Below are positions 10,611 through 19,832 of a DNA stretch of 64,000 nt, piece after piece (the first letter of the stretch is position 1; every line of letters starts with the position of its first letter). The notes under the pieces are model-generated. The model was not told the DNA's origin, ran no database searches, and saw only the letters and a list, made by a program, of their open reading frames with translations. The stretch comes from Algoriphagus sp. A40 (lineage in GTDB: Bacteria; Bacteroidota; Bacteroidia; Cytophagales; Cyclobacteriaceae): positions 124,001-188,000 of the forward strand of contig NZ_MUNY01000048.1 of NCBI RefSeq assembly GCF_002002735.1. The letters run 5' to 3'. Made by a program: the position numbers and the translations under genes.

Positions 10611-10757
10611 TAGATTTCGGATTTCGGAACTGGGATTTCGGATTTTGTTCCCGGCTATTTTGGGAAACAATGGACTTGGAAATATCTTATTTAAGGTGTT
10701 CTCACAGATGTGAACAGATTTTCCATTGTTCGGCCTTATCGGAGGTTCTATGGGGAA

Positions 10758-10791
10758 TGAAAAAGGCCGCCGAATCGAAACCCAGCGGCCT
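10758..10791 (-). terminator. Rho-independent terminator downstream of the Gfo/Idh gene
   Basis: AGGCCGC (10764-10770) pairs with GCGGCCT (10785-10791) around a 14-base loop. Read on the minus strand, the stem is followed directly by TTTTT. It lies about 47 bases past the stop of the minus-strand oxidoreductase gene and is weaker in the plus direction. Confidence 0.65.
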
Positions 10792-10811
10792 AAACAATTT
10801 TAATACGAGCC

Positions 10812-10838
10812 GTCGACTGTGGTCTGTGGACCGTTGAC
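10812..10838. repeat. Dispersed 27-bp intergenic repeat, copy 1
   Basis: The 27 bases here recur at 21817-21843 with two mismatches (core GTGGTCTGTGG, ending CCGTTGAC). This copy overlaps the last base of the oxidoreductase stop codon; the other lies just before the ketose epimerase gene. No coding role is apparent. Confidence 0.6.
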
Positions 10839-12262
10839 TACACCCTATAAAACTCTTCCCAGCCCTTTCTCGGCGGCATGCCTGCCAGGACTTGATTGGC
10901 AAGTGGATTGTTGGTGATTTGCCGTGTTTCCCGGTCAAATTCTATTTTCACACCCATCTGCTGAGCCATGACACCCAAACAAAATACCTGACTCAAAGGA
11001 CCTGCAATTTCAAATGACGACCTCGTTTTTTCCTCTCCTTTGCAGGCTTTGAGGAAGTTAGCAAAGTGGTTAGATGGGCTGGCCGGTACTTCCGGCAGTT
11101 TTGATTCCCATTCTTTGGCCTTTTCCGCAGGGATAATAGAAAGCGTACTTCCATGCGATCCGCCTTTGAAAGTCAATTCCTTGCTGTAAATAATTTTCCC
11201 CGGGTTTAGCTTGGCCGGTTGAATCTTCCCATTGCTAGCAGGTGGAATGTTTGGATCCAACTCCGAAACTCCATATCCATCAGGCACTGAGGGGATATTG
11301 TCCATGCCATCCTGCCAAGTAATAGTCAATGGAGGCATTGCACCTCTTTCCGGAAATTTGAATTCCAGTGTGGTTGACATTGGGAAAAAGAAGGCGTTAT
11401 GTCCCGTGAGTTTGGTAGGATTGACCTCATAGGGAAGGCCAAGCTCCAGAAATTCATGTGCCGTGTCGATGATATGTGCGCCCCAGTCTCCCAGTGCACC
11501 CATTCCGAAATCGTACCAGCATCTCCACTGTCCGTTGTGGTAATCTTTGTTGAAAGGATGCGGTCGGGCCTGACTGGTCCAGACATCCCAATCCAAGGTG
11601 GAGGGAAGTGGTTCTGCAGCTGGGAAACGGGTGATTTTCGGATCCCAATCGTGCCAGCGTCTGCGGCTGTTCATGTGAGCCGTGATGGCGGTTACATCCT
11701 TGATGATTCCGGCTTCTTTCCAAGCTTTAAACTGGAAGTAGTTGGCTTCCGAATGGCCCTGGTTTCCCATTTGGGTGGCCAGTTTGGGATTTTTCTTAGC
11801 TGCCGCGATCATCAGATCCACTTCCTGGAATGTTCTCGCCATTGGCTTTTCCACATAGACATGTTTTCCTTCTGCCAAAGCCATCATGGTCACCGGAAAG
11901 TGGGAAAAGTCCGGCGTAGCAATACTCACTGCCTCAAATTCACCGTCGATCTCATCGAACATCTTTCTGAAATCCTGAAACTTTTTTGCCTGAGGAAACA
12001 TATTCATGACTTCCAAAGTCTGCTGTGCACCCATATCCACATCACAAAGAGCGACTACATTGCAGAGACCTGTTTTGTGGAGTTCTTTGATGATGTCAGC
12101 GCCTCGGTTTCCGATGCCGATGCAGGCCAGGTTGACTTTGTCAGAAGGAGCCACATAGCCCATGGACTTGCCAAGAACTGCCGGCGAAATCAGGGTAAAT
12201 CCCGAAAGCCCCAATGCAGCAGTGGCTCCGGTTTTCAAAAAGTCTCTTCGATTGGTTGACAT
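10838..12262 (-). CDS. Tat-exported Gfo/Idh/MocA family oxidoreductase
   Basis: A periplasmic NAD(P)-dependent dehydrogenase-like protein of about 474 residues. The ATG at 12262 (inside a longer open frame starting at 12301) begins MSTNRRDFLKTGATAALG, a textbook twin-arginine signal, so that start is chosen. The Rossmann glycine motif is in LACIGIGNRGADI, followed by VALCDVD at the second strand and the family's KHVYVEKPMA. The C-terminal half is the usual beta-sheet substrate domain with several Trp-rich stretches. Such exported members usually act on sugars or glycosides in Bacteroidota. The substrate is unknown. The gene stands alone, transcribed away from the histidine kinase block. Confidence 0.92.
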   Translation of the reverse strand: MSTNRRDFLKTGATAALGLSGFTLISPAVLGKSMGYVAPSDKVNLACIGIGNRGADIIKELHKTGLCNVVALCDVDMGAQQTLEVMNMFPQAKKFQDFRKMFDEIDGEFEAVSIATPDFSHFPVTMMALAEGKHVYVEKPMARTFQEVDLMIAAAKKNPKLATQMGNQGHSEANYFQFKAWKEAGIIKDVTAITAHMNSRRRWHDWDPKITRFPAAEPLPSTLDWDVWTSQARPHPFNKDYHNGQWRCWYDFGMGALGDWGAHIIDTAHEFLELGLPYEVNPTKLTGHNAFFFPMSTTLEFKFPERGAMPPLTITWQDGMDNIPSVPDGYGVSELDPNIPPASNGKIQPAKLNPGKIIYSKELTFKGGSHGSTLSIIPAEKAKEWESKLPEVPASPSNHFANFLKACKGEEKTRSSFEIAGPLSQVFCLGVMAQQMGVKIEFDRETRQITNNPLANQVLAGMPPRKGWEEFYRV

Positions 12263-12720
12263 AATGGGGTTGTTTTGGGTAGAAAAGAAGCAATCCTCCA
12301 AGGGTTTGGAATCACTTGGAGGGTTCAGGAATTAAATTACTTTCCAATCTACCCAGCAAAAGTCGATTTTGGGAGGAAGTAGTGAAAAATCAACGGAAAC
12401 GATATCGTGAAAATTTTATGTGTTTGTGGATAAGAAATGTGAGTAAAATATTTTTTCCAAATCCGGCCATTTTCCTGAGAATTAGCTGTTTTTACCTTTC
12501 TAATCTGGTATTTTTCGCAATTTTAAACCAATGGGGACAAAATTAATGGATATACTGAACCAATTTCGAATACCTTTTTAAACAGATTAAAGAAAGCTCA
12601 ATAAAGCTAATGGCTAACCTTTGGAGGTAGAAACATTAAGATGATAGTAGTATTTTCGAAAGCATGGTAAGTACTATATAATAAAATAGCTGTTTAGAGT
12701 ACCCCTATTTATTTCCTCTT
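12263..12720. other. Divergent intergenic region
   Basis: About 460 bases between the oxidoreductase and the first histidine kinase, which are divergently transcribed, so both promoters must lie here. The sequence becomes strongly AT-rich after about 12400. A 76-codon open frame (12316-12546) has no recognisable features and is not called. No clear operator or riboswitch was recognised. Confidence 0.5.
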
Positions 12721-14382
12721 ATGCTGAGCCCACCATTTTACACTGATCGGCAAAAAAACTTTCAAAGCGAATTTGTATTTAAACTCAGCTGCATTTGGGT
12801 AATCGTAAATACTGCTGTGATGGTGTCGGGTATGTTGATTTATACCCCGGCTTCTTTTTGGCGATGGATTTTAAATATCCTGATTGTTGCCGCCATAGGT
12901 TTGATCTCCCTGATCCTCAACCGGATTGGTCATACCAAGATCGCTTCGTACGTGCTTCCCGGTTTCCTTTTTATTCATATTTTGCGGCTGACCTACACAG
13001 GCGGGGGAACCAGCTTGCCCGGCATCATGGCTTACGTACCGATTGTACTGACTACCGGCTTTTTGCTTGGAAGAAATAAGGGTTTGGTGATGGCTTTTTT
13101 ATGTATTGCAGCAACATTTGGAATTGCATCGTTGGAGGTTCAAAACCTGCTTCCTGAATTTAACTTTTCAAGATCGCCCATTGGCAGGGCAATCGCTCTG
13201 AGCCAACCCGTTTTCATTACAGCAGCAATCCAATTTTTTGCTGCTGCACATATTGAAAATGCCTACCGGGAACTTGGTATATCAGAGTCAAATCTTCAGG
13301 CAATCATGAGCACCACTGATGTCGGTTACTTGTTGGTAGATGCCCAAAAGAAAATAATTTCATTTAATAAGGCTTCAATAGATTTTGTGGAGCGTGAGCT
13401 AAACACCACATTGAAAGTTGGAGATGACTTAGCCTCATTTTTTAGGAAAGAGAGATTGGAAGAAGGAGTCAAAATGGCGGACGATGCACTTTCAGGAAAT
13501 AAGATAAGCTATGAAGTCTCTAATGCCCAACCGGACGGGATCATTAATTATTACCGAATTAATATGGCTCCTGTGGGGATCAAAGCGCCTTTTTCAGGCC
13601 TCTTGCTAGGCCTTACCAATATTACCGGGCTGAAAAATGCAGAAAATGAAATTCGAAGTCTGAATGAAACGCTGGAGGCAAAGGTCGAGGAACGCACTGC
13701 CAAGTTGCAGGAAGCCAATCGGCAACTTGAGGCATTCAGTTATACCGTTTCCAATGATTTGCAAGCTCCCTTGCAGGTCATAAATGGTTATGGAAACCTG
13801 CTTCTACATACCCAATCTGCAAAATTGGATAGAGAAGGGAGGGATTTTTTGGCAATTATCGGTGAGAAAGTAAATCAGATGAGTCAACTGATCCAAGATC
13901 TGCTTCAGTTTTCCAAGTCGGGCAAATCGCCACTTCATTTGGTAGAGGTGAATATGAAGGAGATGGTGGAGGAAGTGGTGAATGAAATCCGTTTAGCCAA
14001 TTATGGATCAAAAATCACCATGAAAATCGGCGGGTTACCCACTGATAAGTGCGACCCGGTGCTTATGCGACAGGTATGGGCAAACCTTATTTCGAATGCA
14101 GTGAAATTTTCAGGAAAAGTAGCTATGCCATCCGTAGAAATAGGCTTTGAGCAACGGGGTGGAGCCAATGTGTACTTTGTAAAGGACAATGGAGTCGGGT
14201 TTGATATGGCGCATGCCGATAAGTTGTTTAAAGTATTCAATAGACTTCATTCCACTGAAGACTTTAAAGGTGCCGGGGTTGGTCTAGCTGCCGCAAAGCA
14301 AATAATAGACAAGCATGGAGGTAAAATATGGCCCTATGCACGACCAAATGAAGGCGCATCATTTTATTTTACCTTAAGCTAA
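12721..14382 (+). CDS. Membrane PAS sensor histidine kinase-like protein with Asn in place of the phospho-acceptor His
   Basis: 553 residues. Five or six membrane helices fill residues ~17-180, with no large periplasmic loop. A PAS domain (~195-305) and a coiled-coil linker (~310-340) follow. The HisKA helix reads SYTVSNDLQAPL; the family norm is S-H-D-L, so the phosphorylated His is replaced by Asn345 (AAT codon, one base from CAT). The ATPase domain looks complete: N-box NLISNAVKF, G1 VKDNGVGFDM and G2 FKGAGVGLAAAKQI. It may bind ATP but should not autophosphorylate in the standard way. It could act as a regulator or heterodimer partner of the kinase encoded next. The frame is otherwise intact, arguing against decay. 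Confidence 0.9.
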   Translation: MLSPPFYTDRQKNFQSEFVFKLSCIWVIVNTAVMVSGMLIYTPASFWRWILNILIVAAIGLISLILNRIGHTKIASYVLPGFLFIHILRLTYTGGGTSLPGIMAYVPIVLTTGFLLGRNKGLVMAFLCIAATFGIASLEVQNLLPEFNFSRSPIGRAIALSQPVFITAAIQFFAAAHIENAYRELGISESNLQAIMSTTDVGYLLVDAQKKIISFNKASIDFVERELNTTLKVGDDLASFFRKERLEEGVKMADDALSGNKISYEVSNAQPDGIINYYRINMAPVGIKAPFSGLLLGLTNITGLKNAENEIRSLNETLEAKVEERTAKLQEANRQLEAFSYTVSNDLQAPLQVINGYGNLLLHTQSAKLDREGRDFLAIIGEKVNQMSQLIQDLLQFSKSGKSPLHLVEVNMKEMVEEVVNEIRLANYGSKITMKIGGLPTDKCDPVLMRQVWANLISNAVKFSGKVAMPSVEIGFEQRGGANVYFVKDNGVGFDMAHADKLFKVFNRLHSTEDFKGAGVGLAAAKQIIDKHGGKIWPYARPNEGASFYFTLS

Positions 14383-14675
14383 AATATGCCCCGTGAAACG
14401 AATAGAAGGTCATTACTCCTCGCATTCCAATTCAATTTATCCATAGTGGAGCGGTTATAGTTTGAAATAATTCCTTTAAAAAGGAGCCATAGGAATTTTA
14501 AAACGGATAGAGGGGTATTGAAAAGCCAAAAATGATTTCTGTAAATCATGCAAAAGACTCGGGAGAAAGGTCTATAAAACAGCTTCCATAGGTAGTGAAA
14601 CCATCAATGAATGAAATTTAGGATGATATGATGAAAAGTGGCTTTGGTGATTTTTCCAATAACATCAGATAAATC

Positions 14676-17600
14676 ATGCTTAATAAAATAACCAGCGCCA
14701 TTAGGCTCTATTTTCTTGTGTTTCTCTTGTCCGGTGCGATTTTGGGCATAGGGATTTATGGCATTTACCAGTTGAATGTCATGAATGAAAATACCAAAAC
14801 GCTATACGCGGATAGGGTGGTACCAATAGAACAACTAGCGGCTATCCGGCATTCCTACATCTATGATATTCTATTTCGCTTTGTTGATCTGGAAAATCGC
14901 ACAAATGAACCTGACCTGTTACTCCGGGAAATCGAAGAAACACAACAGGTGATTGAAAAAAGTTGGGAGAGCTATAAGAAAACCTACCTTACTCCTGAGG
15001 AGGTGGAACTGGTAACCCAGACAGAATTGCTGAAAGAAAATGTTGACAGTGCCATAAGCACCATAAAGCAACGGATAAGAAATGATAATCAAGTTGAAGA
15101 CTTAGTTGATGAAGCACAAAGGGCTGCTTTCAATGCTATTACAGGAAAGCTAAACGAGTTGATTGACCTGCAAGTGGGAATCAGTACCCAAGTGAGCAAG
15201 GGTAACGAACAGCTCTATCGAGACACGACCAAAAAATTTATACTCTTTATTGTAATTGCCTTGCTTTCTGCACTGGGATTGGCCTACATCCTATTGAAAG
15301 GGATTTGGGAGCTAATCTTAAACTTGGAAGGAAGCAACAGATTGTTAAAATCCAGTGAAGCAAAATACCGCGCCTTTATCGAGAATGCAGGAGATTCCAT
15401 TTTCATTTTGGACAATGAACTCAATATTTCTGAAGTAAATGAGAGTGCCTGCAACTTGTTGGGTTATACACGGGAAGAACTTAAACAAACAAAATATTCA
15501 GTAATTAATCCTACTTGGAATACTGAAACAAATTCGGAAGGATTCCTTGCCCAAAGCCTGGATGAGGGGAAAGTGTACCAAAGCCAGTTGAAAAGAAAAA
15601 ACGGCACCCTGGTAGAAATTGAAGTCAATATAAAAGTCTTGGAAAATGTTGGCTTTATCTCTATTGCTCGTGATACCACCGAACGTAGAAAAGTTGAACT
15701 TGCCATCAAACAGTCGGAAGAAAAATACCGTGACTTGTTTAACAAAACCCCTGCCTTTATCACAATCTGGGATATTGAATCCTTTACAATCTTGGAGGTA
15801 AATAATACGGTGATTGAAAAATTTGGCTATACCCTTCAAGAATGGGAGGGGATGTCGGTATTGCAATATCGTCCACCGGAAGAACATGACCAGGTTAAAG
15901 AATCTGCGAGACTTCTACTGAATGAAGGCCAACCCGTTTTCCATGAAATGGGTACCCAGATCAAGAGAAATAGTGAGACCATGCAGGTGGAAATTTCATC
16001 GCACAAAATCATCTATAAAAACCGGCCAGCAGTTCTATCTCATGCCAGGGATGTAACCGAGCAAAAGAAAGCTGAAGAAGAACTCAGGAAAAGCGAGGTT
16101 CAATTTCGCTCCTTAATTGACCATGCGGCGGATGCTATTTTTATGGTGACGGATTGGGGGATGATTTTTGATGTCAACCAAAGTGCCTCAACCTTGTTCC
16201 AATACTCCAGGGATGAACTGATAGGAATGTCAGTTTTGGACCTTTATCCCGAGCAGATTAGGTCAACAGTTCCCATTATAATTTGGGATCCCTTAAAACA
16301 AAGCAATATCTATATCAACGAAACAGTATTGTATCGCAAAGACGGACAAGGTGTCCATGTTGAAATCAGCAGAAAAATGCTGCCAGATGCCACGGGGACG
16401 ATTGCAATTGTGCGAGATATAACTGAGCGATTTAAGGCAGAGGAGAAGCTGAGGCAAAGCGAGGAGAAATACCGCTCTCTGACAGAAAATATAACAGATG
16501 CAATTGTTCTTACAGATGCTGATAATGTGACTATTTACCGCAGTCCAGCCACAGAACGCATAACCGGCTATACAGACGAAGAAGCCCAGAACATAAACTT
16601 GCTTGACCTTGTGCATCCTGATGATAAAGCTCACAGTGTCGAAGGCTATCTTAAAGCAATGAATGAACCGGGAGTTCCAGATCATTTCAAAGTAAGAATT
16701 CGGCATAAGAAAGGTCATTTTGTGTGGATCGAAGGAACCACACTTAATATGTTCCACAATGAAAGCATCAAAGCTTTGGTAACTAATTTCAGAGATATTA
16801 CCCTGCGAAAGCAAGTTGAAGAACAATTGGCATTGTCAGCTTTGATCGTAAATTCAACAGATGATGCAATCATAAGTAAAACCGTAGAGGGTGAGATTAC
16901 CTCCTGGAACCATGGTGCTGAGAAAGTTTTGGGTTACACAGCCGAAGAAGCTATCGGTCAGTCAATTTACATGCTGATCGCTCCTGAACTGTTTGAGGAA
17001 GAAGTTATGATTTCGGAAAACATCAAACAGGGAAAATCGGTTGACCACTACGAAACCCGTAGAATTAGAAAAGATGGAAGGGTGATCAATGTTTCCCTGA
17101 CTATTTCTCCAATTATGGGCGAGTCCGGCCAGGTGATAGGTGCTTCTAAAATCATGCGGGATATCACTGAACAAAAAACCATGGAATTGGAGCGGGACAA
17201 AATCATGGATGAGCTGATTCAACGGAACCGTGACTTGGAGCAATTCTCATACATCGTTTCCCACAATCTTCGTGCGCCGGTGGCAAACATAATTAGTATA
17301 AGCGATTTCATGCTGCGACCAAGTTTGAATCCGGCCAAAAAAGAACAATTGGGTGAGGGCTTGGCTAAATCTGTACTTGCTCTTGATGGAGTCATCAAAG
17401 ATCTAAACCAAATTCTACAGTCCAAACGAGAGGTTAGTGAGCATACTTCCAGTGTTAATTTTTCTGAACTACTCCATGCAATCAAGCTCAGCATTGCCAA
17501 TCTGGTGGAGGAGAACCGAGTTCATTTTATAATTGACTTTGCCGAGGTCGATGAAATGGTTACCCTCAAAAGCTATCTTTACAGTATCTTTTATAATCTG

Positions 17601-17903
17601 ATTACCAATAGCATCAAATACCGGCAACCGCATATCGATCCGATAATCGAAATCGCAAGCAAGTTGACAGATTCAGGGATCGAAATTAAGTTTAAGGATA
17701 ATGGACTTGGTATCGACCTCCAGAAAAAGGGAGAACAAGTGTTTGGTCTGTACAAGCGATTTCATTCCCATACCGAAGGGAAAGGAATGGGATTATATAT
17801 GGTCAAAACTCAGGTAGAAACACTCGGGGGAAAAATCTCCATTGAGAGTGAAGTCAGCATTGGGACAACCTTCAAAATCGAATTTGGAAAACCGGGAAAA
17901 TAA
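14676..17903 (+). CDS. Hybrid-length sensor histidine kinase: four-helix sensor plus five PAS domains
   Basis: 1,075 residues. Two membrane helices (~12-32 and ~188-208) flank a helical extracytoplasmic region resembling a four-helix-bundle (4HB_MCP-like) sensor. Five PAS/PAC repeats follow at roughly 225-340, 345-465, 470-590, 595-720 and 725-845; most end in a D-[IV]-T-E-[RQ] motif. The HisKA motif FSYIVSHNLRAPV has an intact His863. The ATPase domain includes YNLITNSIKYR, KDNGLGIDL and GKGMGLYMVKTQ. The signal sensed is unknown. A small response regulator starts 20 bases after its stop, so the two form a probable two-component pair. No receiver domain is fused to the kinase. Confidence 0.93.
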   Translation: MLNKITSAIRLYFLVFLLSGAILGIGIYGIYQLNVMNENTKTLYADRVVPIEQLAAIRHSYIYDILFRFVDLENRTNEPDLLLREIEETQQVIEKSWESYKKTYLTPEEVELVTQTELLKENVDSAISTIKQRIRNDNQVEDLVDEAQRAAFNAITGKLNELIDLQVGISTQVSKGNEQLYRDTTKKFILFIVIALLSALGLAYILLKGIWELILNLEGSNRLLKSSEAKYRAFIENAGDSIFILDNELNISEVNESACNLLGYTREELKQTKYSVINPTWNTETNSEGFLAQSLDEGKVYQSQLKRKNGTLVEIEVNIKVLENVGFISIARDTTERRKVELAIKQSEEKYRDLFNKTPAFITIWDIESFTILEVNNTVIEKFGYTLQEWEGMSVLQYRPPEEHDQVKESARLLLNEGQPVFHEMGTQIKRNSETMQVEISSHKIIYKNRPAVLSHARDVTEQKKAEEELRKSEVQFRSLIDHAADAIFMVTDWGMIFDVNQSASTLFQYSRDELIGMSVLDLYPEQIRSTVPIIIWDPLKQSNIYINETVLYRKDGQGVHVEISRKMLPDATGTIAIVRDITERFKAEEKLRQSEEKYRSLTENITDAIVLTDADNVTIYRSPATERITGYTDEEAQNINLLDLVHPDDKAHSVEGYLKAMNEPGVPDHFKVRIRHKKGHFVWIEGTTLNMFHNESIKALVTNFRDITLRKQVEEQLALSALIVNSTDDAIISKTVEGEITSWNHGAEKVLGYTAEEAIGQSIYMLIAPELFEEEVMISENIKQGKSVDHYETRRIRKDGRVINVSLTISPIMGESGQVIGASKIMRDITEQKTMELERDKIMDELIQRNRDLEQFSYIVSHNLRAPVANIISISDFMLRPSLNPAKKEQLGEGLAKSVLALDGVIKDLNQILQSKREVSEHTSSVNFSELLHAIKLSIANLVEENRVHFIIDFAEVDEMVTLKSYLYSIFYNLITNSIKYRQPHIDPIIEIASKLTDSGIEIKFKDNGLGIDLQKKGEQVFGLYKRFHSHTEGKGMGLYMVKTQVETLGGKISIESEVSIGTTFKIEFGKPGK

Positions 17904-17923
17904 ACTTGATTTATATTATCTAT

Positions 17924-18319
17924 ATGGAAGACAAGATTGATTTTATACTGGTTGATGATGATCCCATCAATAACATGCTCAGTGAATTGACCATAACAGA
18001 TGTATTTCCAGATGCAAAAATCATTGCCTTTACCAATCCAAAAGAAGGACTTGAATTTTTGTTAACTCCTTTGGTGTCATCCAATGGAAAGAAATTAATT
18101 CTGTTTTTGGACCTCAATATGCCAATCATGAGCGGATGGGAGTTTTTAGCGCAATTTGAAATGGCAGAACCTGGAGTCAAAGACCAGTTACAGATCAACA
18201 TTCTCTCTTCATCTGTGGATCCGATGGATTTGGAAAAAGCTAAGCAAAACGCCTACGTCAATGATTTCATTGAGAAACCTCTCACTGAGGAAGTGCTGAT
18301 TTCATTGGTTTCCCGGTGA
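17924..18319 (+). CDS. Single-domain response regulator
   Basis: A stand-alone receiver domain of about 131 residues. The open frame begins at 17906, but the ATG at 17924 (MEDKIDFILVDDDP) is the usual start for this family and is used here. The acidic pocket is in VDDDPINN, the phospho-accepting Asp in LFLDLNMPIMSG, the conserved Thr/Ser in NILSSSVDP, and the Lys in FIEKPLTEE. There is no DNA-binding domain. Its position 20 bases downstream of the five-PAS kinase makes it that kinase's likely partner, probably relaying phosphate or binding another protein. Confidence 0.92.
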   Translation: MEDKIDFILVDDDPINNMLSELTITDVFPDAKIIAFTNPKEGLEFLLTPLVSSNGKKLILFLDLNMPIMSGWEFLAQFEMAEPGVKDQLQINILSSSVDPMDLEKAKQNAYVNDFIEKPLTEEVLISLVSR

Positions 18320-18718
18320 AATGAAATCAAAAGATTTTCTCTTGGAGAAAGCAATTGAAAATAGTTGGTGACTCCCAGTTTGATTGTCCAGTTTTTTAAG
18401 GAAAGCTTAGGCTTGAGGTGAATAAGATTTTCCCATCCTCCAATAAACATTTCAAAGTTCTCTGTCTTCCTTCCATTTGAACCCAGGCGGCTAGTCCTTT
18501 GGAAGGGTGTTTCAGATAATTCCAGTTTACTACAAAAAGTATCCGTGAATTCGGTGCAACATTCTAACAACCAAGTGCTTCCAGTTTAAAAATTCATAAA
18601 GTTAGCTATGGATAAGGCCGAAAGAGTTAGAAACCATTCTGATGTCGGTTTTACATTCGCAGGATAGCATCCCTGCCATTTTTTCTTATCTTTTCCCCGC
18701 TCAATTTTCCCAAAGCCC
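18320..18718. other. Intergenic region, no gene seen
   Basis: About 400 bases between the response regulator and the PhyH gene. Short open frames on the minus strand overlap the regulator's 3' end and show no protein-like composition. No terminator with a clear T-run was found. A promoter for the dioxygenase presumably lies near 18650-18710, but no convincing match could be assigned. Confidence 0.5.
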
Positions 18719-19594
18719 ATGAAAGATCTCGCCGACTTTTCCCATCCGATTTCGGAGCTTTTCTCTCAACCCAAAACTGCCTCAGACTGGGACCAATACC
18801 GCATCAGCAAAGAACAAATCGAGTTTTTCCACGAAAATGGCTACCTGGCTGACATCAAACTTTTGGATGAAAATCAAATTGAAGTTTTGAAAAAAGCCCT
18901 AGACGAAGTGATGGACCCCAAGCATCCGCTGCATCACCTCTTCCATGAGTTTCATAGCAATGAATCCGGGGACCCAAACAAGGTTCTTTTCCATTCCTTG
19001 GGCCATTGGCGGATTGCGGAAGCATTTCACGATGCGATCTGGAATCCGGCTTTTCTAATGGTTGCGAGCCAATTGCTGGGTGATCGGCCAGTACGCTTTT
19101 GGCATGATCAGCTATTTTGCAAACCCGCACATCATGGGGGAAATGTGGCCTGGCACCAGGATTATTCTTATTGGACCCGAACTATCGAGATGCAGCACCT
19201 GACCTGTTGGTGTGGATTGGATGATGCAACTGAGGAAAATGGTTGCCTGCAATATGTGCCCGGGTCCCATCGCTGGGGATTGCTCGAAAAACCTGCACTT
19301 GCCGGAGAAATGGATGGCTTGATGGCCATGATGACGGAAGAACAAAAGGCGGAATTCAAGCCTGTTGCAATTCCTCTGAAGGCCGGACATGCGGCATTTC
19401 ACCATCCTTTGTTGGTGCATGGAAGCTTCGCAAATTACTCCGATCGATCTAGGAAGGCCTTTGTCTTGAATGTCTTTGCTGACGGGACAGTGTCCGATTC
19501 CAATGAACCGCTTTTGGCCGGCGTGCCTGTGATTTCGAAAGGTGAGAAAATGGGAGGGAAGTTCTTTCCTTTGATTTTTGAGAGGGGATTATAA
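18719..19594 (+). CDS. Phytanoyl-CoA dioxygenase (PhyH) family protein
   Basis: A 291-residue cytosolic non-haem iron/2-oxoglutarate oxygenase. The metal site is visible as H146-Q-D148 in AWHQDYSYW and the distal His234 in LLVHGSFANYSDRSRKAF; the nearby Arg would bind 2-oxoglutarate. ENGCLQYVPGSHRWG is the typical PhyH strand between them. Family members hydroxylate lipids, amino acids, antibiotics or sugar-related compounds, so the substrate cannot be fixed. The next genes (DUF808, ThuA, ketose epimerase) read the same way, but each has its own intergenic gap. The C-terminus has the expected RKAFVLNVFADG. Confidence 0.9.
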   Translation: MKDLADFSHPISELFSQPKTASDWDQYRISKEQIEFFHENGYLADIKLLDENQIEVLKKALDEVMDPKHPLHHLFHEFHSNESGDPNKVLFHSLGHWRIAEAFHDAIWNPAFLMVASQLLGDRPVRFWHDQLFCKPAHHGGNVAWHQDYSYWTRTIEMQHLTCWCGLDDATEENGCLQYVPGSHRWGLLEKPALAGEMDGLMAMMTEEQKAEFKPVAIPLKAGHAAFHHPLLVHGSFANYSDRSRKAFVLNVFADGTVSDSNEPLLAGVPVISKGEKMGGKFFPLIFERGL

Positions 19595-19689
19595 GATTTG
19601 AAAATTGAAAGATTTGAAAATTGGGTTGCAAAATGGTAAGGACATTTGCCTATTGATGCCAAATAAGGCAGGAGGCTTCACCCATATTC

Positions 19690-19830
19690 AATACCTCGTA
19701 AATCGTATTTCGTAAATCGTATTTCAAATTTGAGAATTTCCGTATTTCGTACATCCCATTTTACTTGGCACTTTGTACTCGATACTTTGTACTCCTTTCC
19801 CGTAATTCGTAAATCAAAAATCGTAATTAA
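19690..19830. repeat. Low-complexity intergenic repeat (CGTAAATCGTATTT units)
   Basis: Variants of GTAAATCGTATTTC, CGTATTTCGTA and CGTAATTCGTAAATC follow one another, together with two copies of a CTTTGTACTC motif. The array ends at the ATG of the DUF808 gene, so it forms that gene's 5' leader. It is not coding on either strand as far as I can see. Confidence 0.6.
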
Positions 19831-19832
19831 GA

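Noticed and set aside
11399..12259. 286-codon plus-strand frame inside the Gfo/Idh gene
   Set aside because: It lies wholly antisense to a well-supported oxidoreductase gene; His/Ser/Cys-rich composition is that of a shadow frame.
12316..12546. 76-codon plus-strand frame upstream of the first histidine kinase
   Set aside because: No recognisable motif and the DNA is a divergent promoter region; a small membrane peptide cannot be excluded but is not supported.
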